From the NCBI GenBank assembly GCA_027017025.1, contig JALURH010000221.1:1-7637 (forward strand): DNA of 7,637 bases, in the 5' to 3' direction. This document shows positions 1 through 5,595 of the stretch, piece by piece (the stretch's first letter is position 1; each line of letters begins with the position of its first letter). The position numbers and the translations under genes were made by a program. The DNA is from Thermofilaceae archaeon (GTDB taxonomy: Archaea; Thermoproteota; Thermoprotei; Thermofilales; Thermofilaceae). The notes beneath the pieces are model-generated. The model was not told the origin of the DNA. It did no database searches and worked only from the letters and a program-made list of their open reading frames with translations.

Positions 1-34
1 AAACCCACACATCCCAAGGCTTCGGCTCATCCAT
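1..34 (-). CDS. 5' end of a gene running off the left edge (unidentified)
   Basis: A minus-strand ATG at 34-32 opens a frame reading MDEPKPWDVWV to the window edge. Eleven codons are too few to name a family. Support comes from what precedes it: a GGAG core (plus-strand 44-47) nine bases before the ATG, inside a longer GGTGTGGAG, and a BRE/TATA-like element further upstream at the right distance for a short leader. The same frame stays open upstream to a TAG at 65-67, so a GTG at 49-47 is an alternative start. I see signals consistent with a start; that this is a real gene is inference. Confidence 0.4.
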   Translation of the reverse strand, partial: MDEPKPWDVWV

Positions 35-78
35 ACATCGCCGCTCCACACCTACCAACAACCACTAATACCTACCAA

Positions 79-94
79 ATACTTAACAGTTTCG
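79..94 (-). promoter_or_regulatory. Putative BRE/TATA element for the left-edge gene
   Basis: On the minus strand CGAAA (94-90, BRE-like) is followed by TTAAGTAT (86-79, TATA-like). The usual 26 bp spacing puts the transcript start near 57, giving a leader of about 23 bases that contains the GGTGTGGAG ribosome binding site. The TATA match is imperfect. The rest of 95-232 shows no gene on either strand that I can support. Confidence 0.35.
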
Positions 95-232
95 TTAGGC
101 TTTAGAGAATACTTTCTGTAATGTGTTTACGTGAGTATTCATAGTAGTTACTATAGAGGATATAATGCTCTTTCTGATAACCTCTATATCTAGACTTAGT
201 TGTTACTAGCGAGGCAACCGGGTGAAGAGGAA

Positions 233-1261
233 CTAGGGTTTCACAAGTTTCTTAAGACCAATTTTCTCTTTCATCATTAGTAATCCTCTCTCAATTTCAT
301 CAAGTTTTAGCTTATCTGTAATTAATATGCTGGTATTTATCTTCCTACTAGCTATTAATTTAATGGATCGGAGAAATGTTTCAGCTGTAAATGCGTAGGT
401 ACCAGTTACCTCGATTTCGTGGAAATATATATTGAATGGTATGAAAACGGCTGCTTTATCTCTAGGTGGTACACCAAATATATTTACTCTCCCACCTTCT
501 CGAACAACTTTTAACGCTACCTCTACGGTTTCCACGCTACCTACGGCTTCAATAACTATATCGACGCCTCTACCATAGGTTAATTCTCTAATTTTGTCGA
601 GAACATTTTCTTCTCTAGCATTTATGGTTACGTCAGCGCCAAGTTTTTCGGCAATTTGCAGTCTCTTATCAATAAGGTCGGAAACTATTATATTGGAGGC
701 TCCAGCTAGCCTAGCTAGTTGGAGAAGTATTAACCCTATAGGGCCGGCGCCTACTATAAAGACCGTATCTCCTAGCTTAATTTTAGCTCTATCTATACCA
801 TGTATGCAGCAAGCAAGTGGTTCAGTTAGAGCAGCATCCTCTAGTGGAATATGTCTAGGTACTCTTATAGCATTCCTAGCTGGCACTTTCACGTATTCGG
901 CAAAAGCTCCATTAAAGACTACGTTTCCAGCACCTCCTATAGCTACAGCATTCTCGCAGAGATTTGTTCTCCCAGCCTTACATTGTGGACAATTACCACA
1001 GTATATAATTGGCATTACAGCTACCTTATCTCCCTTCTTCAGATTCTCTACATCACTACCTACCTCCACTACTGTACCAGAGAACTCATGACCCAATATA
1101 ACTGGGGTTTTAACGGGAAATTCCCACTCATACATATGTAGGTCTGTTGCACAGATACCGCAGTACTCAACCCTGATTAAAACATCTCTGGAACCTACTT
1201 CAGGCAATGATACTTCTTCAACTCTAATATCCCTTGGACCGTATAGTACTGCAGCTAACAA
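233..1261 (-). CDS. Zinc-dependent medium-chain alcohol/polyol dehydrogenase (sorbitol/threonine dehydrogenase-like)
   Basis: Cytosolic NAD(P)-dependent oxidation of a secondary alcohol, probably a polyol. With the start at TTG 1261 the protein has 342 residues, normal for the family. The GroES-like domain shows the catalytic zinc ligands Cys34 (in CGICATDLH), His58-Glu59 (GHE) and Glu147 (TEPLAC), and the structural zinc cysteines 88, 91, 94 and 102. The Rossmann domain has GAGPIG (about 171-176) followed by an acidic SD, which favours NAD. A GTG at 1288 would add nine atypical residues. TTG 1261 is preferred because GGTG (1272-1269) sits seven bases before it and MLAAVLYG is the usual family N-terminus. 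However, a TATA-like element near 1313 would also place a leaderless start near the GTG. It is divergent from a fructokinase-like gene, which points to sorbitol or a similar polyol. Threonine dehydrogenase and plain alcohol dehydrogenase are alternatives. Confidence 0.9.
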   Translation of the reverse strand: MLAAVLYGPRDIRVEEVSLPEVGSRDVLIRVEYCGICATDLHMYEWEFPVKTPVILGHEFSGTVVEVGSDVENLKKGDKVAVMPIIYCGNCPQCKAGRTNLCENAVAIGGAGNVVFNGAFAEYVKVPARNAIRVPRHIPLEDAALTEPLACCIHGIDRAKIKLGDTVFIVGAGPIGLILLQLARLAGASNIIVSDLIDKRLQIAEKLGADVTINAREENVLDKIRELTYGRGVDIVIEAVGSVETVEVALKVVREGGRVNIFGVPPRDKAAVFIPFNIYFHEIEVTGTYAFTAETFLRSIKLIASRKINTSILITDKLKLDEIERGLLMMKEKIGLKKLVKP

Positions 1262-1359
1262 GTAGGTACACCAAAGGATAATTGTCACTTACCCAATAAG
1301 TTCTTTAGGATATACACTAAAGCTATTGTATCCAAACTATATATAGGGGTTGCCTAGCT
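1262..1359. promoter_or_regulatory. Divergent promoter region of the dehydrogenase and sugar kinase genes
   Basis: The 98 bases between the two starts must carry both promoters. GGATATACACTAA (1308-1320) reads as a TATA box in both directions. On the minus strand it predicts transcription from about 1287 for the dehydrogenase. On the plus strand it predicts about 1339 for the kinase, leaving a short leader with GGGG (1346-1349) about ten bases before its ATG. A second element, CTATATATA (1337-1345), is AT-rich but lies too close to the ATG for a standard TATA box. The shared element suggests co-regulation; exact start sites are inference. Confidence 0.45.
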
Positions 1360-2325
1360 ATGCTGGATGTTGTATGCATAGGTGAGATACTGGTAGATAT
1401 GACGCCTACAAAACCGGGCCACTATACTAATGTCCCAGGTTTCCTAAAGAATTTCGGGGGAGCACCATTCAACGTTGCTATTGGCGTAAGTAGGCTTGGG
1501 AGGAGGTCTGGTGCGATAGCCGCTGTAGGTTCAGACCCCTTCGGAGAGTTCCTAATAGATACGTTGAGGAAAAATAATGTGGATACTTCGCATATAGTGG
1601 TCAAGAAAGCTAGAACAACGCTTGCATTTATAACTCTATATCCCTCCGGTGAGAGGACATTCTTCTTCTACAGGAAGCCTTGGACTGAAACAGCCGATAC
1701 TCTCCTCTCCCCAGAGGATATAGACCCAGAGTACATAGCTGGAGCTAAAATACTACATACATCCGGTGTTGCTCTAACACATAGCCCTGAGAGAGAAGCT
1801 GTCCTTAAAGCCATAGATATAGCCAAGGAAAACAGCTTGATATTCGTTTTCGACCCCAATGTTAGACTAGATCTCTGGGCTTCCCTAGAGGATATGAAAG
1901 AAACCTATGGGGAGGTATTTAAACTCGCTGATGCTATCCTTTTTGCAAAAGATGAAGCGGAGCTGCTCTTCGGAGAGGGGGATCATAGGCTTATAGCTCA
2001 TAAAGTGCTTAAAGAGTATAGCGAGGTAAAATATGTAGCTATCAAGTTGGGTGCCGAGGGAGCATATATATTATCTAGGGATGGTTTAGAAGCCTATGCT
2101 CCAACCTTCAAGGTTAAGGTTGTTGATACTACTGGTGCGGGAGACGCTTGGGCTGCAGCCTTCGAAGTAGGGTTACTTGAAGGATGGTCTCTGGAGAAGA
2201 TATGTGTATTCGCTAATGCTACTGCTTCTATTAAATGTACAGGTTATGGTGCAGTAAATAAATTACCTACACGTAAACAAGTAGAAAACTTCCTGAAGGA
2301 GAGAGGCAGTAACATTAGATTATAG
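1360..2325 (+). CDS. PfkB-family sugar kinase, fructokinase-like
   Basis: ATP-dependent phosphorylation of a ketose or related sugar in the cytosol. The 321-residue ribokinase-fold protein has the sugar-binding GGAPFNVA block (33-40), the TTLAFITL/GERTFFFYR strand region (86-105), FDPNVR followed by LW (164-173), and the PfkB signature DTTGAGDAW (256-264), whose Asp262 is the expected catalytic base. GGAP plus DPN.R..LW resembles bacterial fructokinases more than archaeal 2-keto-3-deoxygluconate kinases (usually GGD in that position), but substrate cannot be proven from motifs. Length is typical and no key residue is missing. The divergent dehydrogenase could supply the ketose. A T-rich stretch follows the stop. 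Confidence 0.88.
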   Translation: MLDVVCIGEILVDMTPTKPGHYTNVPGFLKNFGGAPFNVAIGVSRLGRRSGAIAAVGSDPFGEFLIDTLRKNNVDTSHIVVKKARTTLAFITLYPSGERTFFFYRKPWTETADTLLSPEDIDPEYIAGAKILHTSGVALTHSPEREAVLKAIDIAKENSLIFVFDPNVRLDLWASLEDMKETYGEVFKLADAILFAKDEAELLFGEGDHRLIAHKVLKEYSEVKYVAIKLGAEGAYILSRDGLEAYAPTFKVKVVDTTGAGDAWAAAFEVGLLEGWSLEKICVFANATASIKCTGYGAVNKLPTRKQVENFLKERGSNIRL

Positions 2326-2355
2326 TTTTTATATTGTTTCGTATCTTTTATGCCT
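2326..2355 (+). terminator. T-rich terminator after the sugar kinase
   Basis: The stop codon is followed at once by GTTTTTATATTGTTTC and then CTTTTATG, several T runs with no stable hairpin, the form expected for archaeal intrinsic termination. It lies between convergent genes. Confidence 0.45.
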
Positions 2356-2370
2356 TCCAAGTCAGTGACT

Positions 2371-2794
2371 TTAGAACATTCTGGGTACTGGCGTTTTATC
2401 CCAGTCTTTATCGTTTGTTATAACTATAGTTGTTTTGGTTCTAAGGGCTACTGCTAGGTGGAGAGGAGTCCTCGTAATCAAGCCCATATTTCCTCATTAA
2501 CTCGATAGCTTGAACCATGTCCCCACTTCTTAAAGGCTCTATCGTTAATCCTTTAAGCCTAGTAAATGCCTCCACGATATCCTCTACAAACCCTATGTTT
2601 TTCAGGTTTCTCCCAGTTAAGCCAGCTAATATAATTAGTGTCTCATATATTGTCAGGCTAGACGTTAGGTATTCACGTGGTGAAGCTTTCTCTATCTTCT
2701 TGACCCATTTATAGGATTTCTCGCCGTAAACTGGGTGTCCACCAAGCCAGTAGATGAATACGTTGACATCTACGTACTTCGGTTTATCCACCAT
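2371..2794 (-). pseudogene. vapC: Frameshifted PIN-domain toxin VapC (paired with AbrB-type VapB)
   Basis: VapC toxins are Mg2+-dependent PIN ribonucleases. As read from ATG 2794 the frame gives 117 residues: Asp9 (YVDVNVF), Glu51 (IYET) and Asp109 (LDYED) are present, but the end is an un-PIN-like SSPPSSSP tail. Skipping one base at about 2464 restores LHLAVALRTKTTIVITND and then KDWDKTPVPRMF with a TAA at 2373-2371, exactly the usual PIN ending (YEDSLHLAVAL...TND). The restored protein is about 140 residues and regains the fourth acidic residue. As written, the chain loses that residue and the last strands, so the toxin should be dead. A real mutation is the simplest reading; a sequencing error or programmed +1 shift remains possible. 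The start overlaps vapB by 25 bases, as in an intact operon. Confidence 0.85.
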
Positions 2795-3018
2795 TTTCTC
2801 AAGGCCTCTACCACGAACCCGTCGAGGTCTTCAGGCCATTCCTCTACCCTATAAGCCCCATAGTACTTGTCGGCCGTAGATTCTAGAGGCTCAATACTTA
2901 TCTTCCCCTCCTCTAGGTAGATAGCTACTAGGTCTCCGGGCTTTACCCCAGCTTTTTCCCTAATATTTTTAGGAATAGCTACCCTACCTTTATCATCTAC
3001 CTTAACTATAGCCTTCAT
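2770..3018 (-). CDS. vapB: AbrB/SpoVT-type antitoxin VapB
   Basis: An 82-residue protein with an N-terminal swapped-hairpin DNA-binding domain: MKAIVKVDDKGRVAIPKNIR, then EKAGVKPGDLVAIYLEEG and ISIEPL (1-45). The tail (about 46-82, rich in Asp/Glu/Trp) would wrap the PIN toxin. AbrB-type VapB proteins bind their own promoter and neutralise VapC. The gene precedes and overlaps vapC, the normal operon order. With its toxin frameshifted it may persist as an orphan antitoxin or autorepressor. ATG 3018 is supported by a TATA box centred near 3049, implying a leader of only a few bases. Confidence 0.85.
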   Translation of the reverse strand: MKAIVKVDDKGRVAIPKNIREKAGVKPGDLVAIYLEEGKISIEPLESTADKYYGAYRVEEWPEDLDGFVVEALRKWWINRST

Positions 3019-3020
3019 AA

Positions 3021-3066
3021 TCCCACAAATAATATTGTTCCCACTTTTATATGAATTCCCAATTCA
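3021..3066 (-). promoter_or_regulatory. Promoter and candidate operators of the AbrB-type vapBC locus
   Basis: The minus-strand TATA element CATATAAAAG (3053-3044) lies about 30 bp before the vapB start. Two candidate binding sites are visible. One is a dyad TGAATT-CCC-AATTCA (3052-3066) on the BRE side of the TATA box. The other is a direct repeat of GTGGGA on the minus strand (TCCCAC on plus, 3021-3026 and 3039-3044, 18 bp apart) between TATA and start. Either could be where VapB represses its own transcription; this is inference. Confidence 0.45.
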
Positions 3067-3093
3067 AAAATTGCTAGCCATAGCTGAGCTAAT

Positions 3094-3124
3094 CTTAAAT
3101 ACCAATTATCTCTATTCATCCTTT
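3094..3124 (+). promoter_or_regulatory. TATA box for a leaderless bioY transcript
   Basis: CTTAAATA (3094-3101) is centred about 27 bp before the A of ATG 3125, the distance expected if transcription begins at or next to the start codon. This decides for ATG 3125 over an upstream in-frame TTG at 3035, which would add 30 residues and overlap the vapB promoter. Confidence 0.6.
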
Positions 3125-3787
3125 ATGGTTTCCCCCAGAGAAAGGCTAGTAAACCTAAGTTTATCCTCGTTTTTCGCCGCATTAACCGCTATCTTTGCTC
3201 AACTAAAATTTAATCTAGGACCCGTACCCTACACTATGCAGAACTTCGCTATAATCCTTGCAGCAATTATCCTCGAGCCCAAGTACGCTGCTATATCCCA
3301 GCTAATATATCTACTAACTATAGCCTCTGGCGTACCAGCTGCCGCCGGGTTTAGGGGAGGAGTAGCAGTGCTTATCGGCTATACTGCTGGATACCTCTGG
3401 ATGTTCCCGGTAGCATGTTTCCTCATGAGCTATTTATCTAGGCAATACGCTAGGTTCTCCGGAGCCTCTCTTATGGATCCGAAACCCAGGGATAAAGTAG
3501 CTCTTCTCCTAATATCTCTGGTTGCTACAATCCCAATGTATATGGCTGGGTTCCTAGTATTCTACTACTATACCTTACAACCCACGGATCTAGGTAGGGG
3601 ATTAAAGGCGTGGTCCACAGGGGTGGCGGAAATCTTGGGGTTAAACAATACGTATACCCTGCAGGTAGCTTTCATAGCTTCTGTAGCTATCTTCGTCCCC
3701 CAGGACCTATTTGTTGACCACCTACTAGCAATAATTGTTGCACCGAGGATACTGAAATATCTGAAGGAGCAGGGAGTAAATCTATAG
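3125..3787 (+). CDS. bioY: BioY, substrate-binding (S) component of a biotin ECF transporter
   Basis: An integral membrane protein that captures biotin and, with an ECF energising module (ATPases plus T subunit), imports it. The 220-residue protein has about six hydrophobic segments (roughly 10-29, 38-52, 55-68, 83-105, 127-148, 180-215). Family marks are GPVPYTMQNF (32-41), corresponding to the BioY VPxTxQ block, then the GVPAAAGFRGG loop and GYTAGYLWMFP (roughly 68-95), and VPQDL near the C-terminus in place of the usual PGDL. It is a little longer than typical BioY (about 180-200). No ATPase or T-subunit gene is in the window, so it must use a module encoded elsewhere or act alone, as reported for some BioY proteins. 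No biotin operator or riboswitch is visible. Confidence 0.85.
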   Translation: MVSPRERLVNLSLSSFFAALTAIFAQLKFNLGPVPYTMQNFAIILAAIILEPKYAAISQLIYLLTIASGVPAAAGFRGGVAVLIGYTAGYLWMFPVACFLMSYLSRQYARFSGASLMDPKPRDKVALLLISLVATIPMYMAGFLVFYYYTLQPTDLGRGLKAWSTGVAEILGLNNTYTLQVAFIASVAIFVPQDLFVDHLLAIIVAPRILKYLKEQGVNL

Positions 3788-3861
3788 TAGTTATAGCAAA
3801 GATCGCTTTTCTAGAGGTGAAGACCGATGTATTAGCTGAGGTAATGCCTCTGCCCTTAAGC

Positions 3862-4149
3862 CTATATATTAACTCCAAATGCTTCAGCAAACTCCTTGAT
3901 TTTCTTGAACTCCACGAGGAAGGAGATACCTTTACTAGTTATCCTGTAGAGCACTCTATCGTCCTCACCTCTATCCTCACTAACTAGGCCTAGAGCCTTA
4001 AGTTCGTCAAGATATTTCATTAAGCGGTCATAGGAGAGGTTCGCACCATAGAGTATTTTTGTTGGACCAGTTAAGCCGCCTTCATCCCTGATGGTCTGTA
4101 GTATATCAGCGATTATACGCAGTTTAGAGCGATACCTTCTTGTCCTCAT
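3862..4149 (-). CDS. Small winged-helix transcription regulator (HTH_45-like)
   Basis: A 95-residue protein, basic at the N-terminus (MRTRRYRSKLRIIADILQTI), then KILYGANLSYDRLMKYLDEL as the helix-turn-helix and ALGLV...VLYRITSKGISFL as the wing. This matches the archaeal one-domain winged-helix family in which the KxxxxxxxNLSYxxLxKYL and ITxKGxxFL blocks are the hallmarks. Its ATG overlaps the stop of the upstream membrane protein gene (ATGA at 4149-4146), so the two are translationally coupled. The pair suggests a membrane partner that controls, or is controlled by, the regulator. Target genes are not evident, and it ends convergent to bioY. Confidence 0.8.
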   Translation of the reverse strand: MRTRRYRSKLRIIADILQTIRDEGGLTGPTKILYGANLSYDRLMKYLDELKALGLVSEDRGEDDRVLYRITSKGISFLVEFKKIKEFAEAFGVNI

Positions 4150-4724
4150 TTAACTCTACTCACCCTTACCAACATTATCAGCAGGGAGGTGAAGCCGGAG
4201 AGCTGGAGGAGGTGGCCAACTAGGTACCAGGTGAGGCTGAGTATAGATACCATGAAGGCTATATGGCTCATAAAGAGTAGGAGGAAACCTAGGAGAACCA
4301 AGAAACTATTAAAGTTCCTAGTACTCATGAAGTTTATAGCTAGCTGTATTACGACGTATAGCAGGAATACTACTCCGAGGAACTCGAGGGAGGGGCTGAG
4401 GATAAAAGGTAGAGCTACAGCATACGACGCCTCCCCTGAACTCCTTACCTGCCTTATATAGGCTGCCGTGAAGAGAATATAGGAGAGTACCCTCATTAAG
4501 CCGTAAACTATGTTAACTATAGCTAGTAAGCCCCTCAGGCTGGCGCTTGTAGCTCCAGCGAGTACAAATAGGTATATTGTTCCAAGGACTCTTGTAAACA
4601 TACTGGTGCTGAGAATAGAGAAGCCAAAGTAGAGTAGTAGAAAACTCTTCTCAGAGGATAAGCGATAAGCCTTTAATGCGTAGAAAGCTACAACCAAACT
4701 TATCACAGCACTAATAGACTCCAT
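4146..4724 (-). CDS. Multi-pass membrane protein coupled to a winged-helix regulator
   Basis: Function unknown. From ATG 4724 the protein has 192 residues and about seven hydrophobic helices (roughly 4-19, 27-41, 46-60, 65-90, 102-130, 139-162, 165-187), with short basic loops (KAYRLSSEK, RQVRSSG, STRN, RVSRVK) and no enzyme motif. The layout resembles the membrane halves of archaeal sensor proteins; with the ATGA-coupled winged helix downstream, a signalling pair is a reasonable inference. Start is uncertain. A TTG at 4763 is in frame and adds 13 residues, neither start has a good ribosome binding site, and the best TATA box points to an ATG at 4823 whose frame meets TAG after ten codons (separate entry). 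Confidence 0.7.
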   Translation of the reverse strand: MESISAVISLVVAFYALKAYRLSSEKSFLLLYFGFSILSTSMFTRVLGTIYLFVLAGATSASLRGLLAIVNIVYGLMRVLSYILFTAAYIRQVRSSGEASYAVALPFILSPSLEFLGVVFLLYVVIQLAINFMSTRNFNSFLVLLGFLLLFMSHIAFMVSILSLTWYLVGHLLQLSGFTSLLIMLVRVSRVK

Positions 4725-4790
4725 CAATAAATCTAATCTAATAAAGGATACTACTGTAGGCAAGGTAAACCCACATAAGGCATCTCCAGT

Positions 4791-4823
4791 CTACCTTATC
4801 TTTCTTATGTATGATTCATCCAT
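4791..4823 (-). other. Ten-codon upstream ORF, in frame with the membrane protein gene
   Basis: ATG 4823 reads MDESYIRKIR and stops at TAG (4793-4791). The same frame then continues open (TGDALCGFT) into the membrane protein. The TATA box sits about 26 bp upstream, so the ATG is predicted to be the first codon of a leaderless message. Either the original N-terminus has been cut off by a nonsense mutation and translation restarts at TTG 4763 or ATG 4724, or this is a true leader peptide ORF. I cannot decide between these. Confidence 0.45.
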
Positions 4824-4843
4824 AATACTCCTATTTACCTGTT

Positions 4844-4854
4844 AGATATATAGC
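4844..4854 (-). promoter_or_regulatory. TATA box of the membrane protein/winged-helix operon
   Basis: GCTATATATCT on the minus strand (4854-4844), centred near 4849, is the strongest TATA match in this stretch and predicts a transcript start at about 4823, coinciding with an ATG. Confidence 0.5.
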
Positions 4855-4860
4855 AGGTAC

Positions 4861-5283
4861 CTAAAGATATATCGAGCTATAGCGCTCGAATCTGAGTATA
4901 CCATCAAGTTCTTGACTCCCCCATACGACTCCGGCATCATTAGCCCTAAATTTCTCCCATAAATCCCTATCCACAACAATACTCTCGATAAAGCCAAGCC
5001 TAGCTAGGTATGTAACCCAGTATGCTGTATGGCTGGGGCTCGAAGAATCCGCCAGCTGAGGTCTAGGGTGTTATAGTCGTGGAGAGCTAAAACGGTTATG
5101 GTGGCATGGTAAACTCTAGGTATGGAATTTGGAATTTAGGGGCCTCTATTTAGGTGAATCTTAGCTAAGTTAAGGGAATCCTCCGATAGGTATCTCTATC
5201 ATAAAGGCTTCCGAGGGGAAGAGAGGTTTAGCTCCGAGAAGCTTATAGTAAGTCTTCTAAGAGCTAGAGTACACTATGCTCAT
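4861..5283 (-). pseudogene. Decayed protein gene in three shifted blocks (family unknown)
   Basis: This stretch lacks any long ORF with a start, yet three minus-strand blocks read like protein, in order. Block 1 (5283-5170) begins MSIVYSSS, meets TAG, then reads KTYYKLLGAKPLFPSE and MIEIPIGGFP before TAA. Block 2 (about 5135-5055) reads PRVYHATITVLALHDYNTL. Block 3, shifted in frame (about 5070-4861), reads HTAYWVTYLARLGFIES, VVDRDLWEKFR and WGSQELDGILRFERY, then TAG. Block 3 is open for 69 codons without an ATG. The pattern implies at least one stop and two frame changes in a gene of roughly 135-140 codons, perhaps itself a remnant of a larger one. TYY...GGF...VYHATITVLALHD faintly recalls prenyltransferase/squalene-cyclase repeats, but I would not name it. 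Confidence 0.6.
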
Positions 5284-5317
5284 AGAGTTACTAAGTGATC
5301 AATCTTATACCCATATT

Positions 5318-5343
5318 TTGCTATAGCAATATATTAATATATT
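5318..5343 (+). promoter_or_regulatory. Promoter/operator of the second vapBC: two adjacent palindromes
   Basis: TTGCTATAGCAA (5318-5329) is a perfect 12-bp palindrome, and it abuts a perfect 16-bp palindrome AATATATTAATATATT (5328-5343) that also supplies the TATA box. The TATA centre predicts transcription from about 5361, a few bases before ATG 5368. VapB antitoxins repress their own operons through palindromes at the promoter, so this is the natural candidate operator. The palindromes are seen; the role is inferred. Confidence 0.55.
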
Positions 5344-5367
5344 ACTATTGTCTCAGATCATCTCGGT

Positions 5368-5595
5368 ATGAAAGTCATATCCATTAGGGATGAAACATAT
5401 GTTAAGCTTAAAAAGGTTAAAAATATTCTTAAGGCAGAGAGTTTTGGAGAAGCTATTGAAAAACTTATAGAAGCTTTCTACGAGAAGCGTAGACACTATT
5501 TCCTAGAGTTAATTGAGAGGACTCGATTACCCGAGGAGGAGGTGGAAAAAGTTGAAAAAGCGATTAAAGAGATCGAGGAAAGAGAGTGGTGGTAG
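5368..5595 (+). CDS. vapB: Antitoxin VapB (short archaeal VapB/DUF217-type)
   Basis: A 75-residue protein that opens MKVISIRDETYVKLKKVK, followed by SFGEAIEKLIEAF, the N-terminal DNA-binding half of the archaeal VapB family usually paired with PIN toxins. The rest (about 40-75) is a charged helix rich in Glu and Lys (RLPEEEVEKVEKAIKEIEE) ending EWW, suited to binding the toxin. The gene overlaps the vapC start by 44 bases. It is markedly AT-rich at the 5' end (one 60-base line is about 30% GC). It is unrelated in fold to the AbrB-type vapB at 2770-3018, so the two modules should not cross-neutralise. Confidence 0.87.
   Translation: MKVISIRDETYVKLKKVKNILKAESFGEAIEKLIEAFYEKRRHYFLELIERTRLPEEEVEKVEKAIKEIEEREWW
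5538..5544 (+). promoter_or_regulatory. Shine-Dalgarno site inside vapB that sets the vapC start
   Basis: GGAGGTG, a full match to the archaeal 16S rRNA 3' end complement, lies seven bases before TTG 5552. It encodes part of the VapB tail (EEEVEK) at the same time and lets vapC be translated independently from within vapB. Confidence 0.7.

Noticed and set aside
152..188. Inverted repeat TATAGAGG (152-159) / CCTCTATA (181-188) with a 21-base spacer.
   Set aside because: Eight-base AT-rich arms with a long loop occur readily by chance in such sequence, and no T run follows to make a terminator.
594..1141. Plus-strand open frames opposite the dehydrogenase (165 and 96 codons).
   Set aside because: Shadows of the well-supported minus-strand gene; serine/threonine-rich and lacking any domain or start signal.
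3035..3124. Longer bioY start at TTG 3035.
   Set aside because: It would run through the vapB promoter and bioY's own TATA box; ATG 3125 lies at leaderless distance from that TATA.
3835..3853. Small hairpin around GAGGTAATGCCTC between bioY and the winged-helix gene.
   Set aside because: Very short stem in a convergent gap with no further support as a regulatory or RNA element.
5513..5551. Longer vapC start at TTG 5513.
   Set aside because: No ribosome binding site, while TTG 5552 has a perfect GGAGGTG at ideal spacing.
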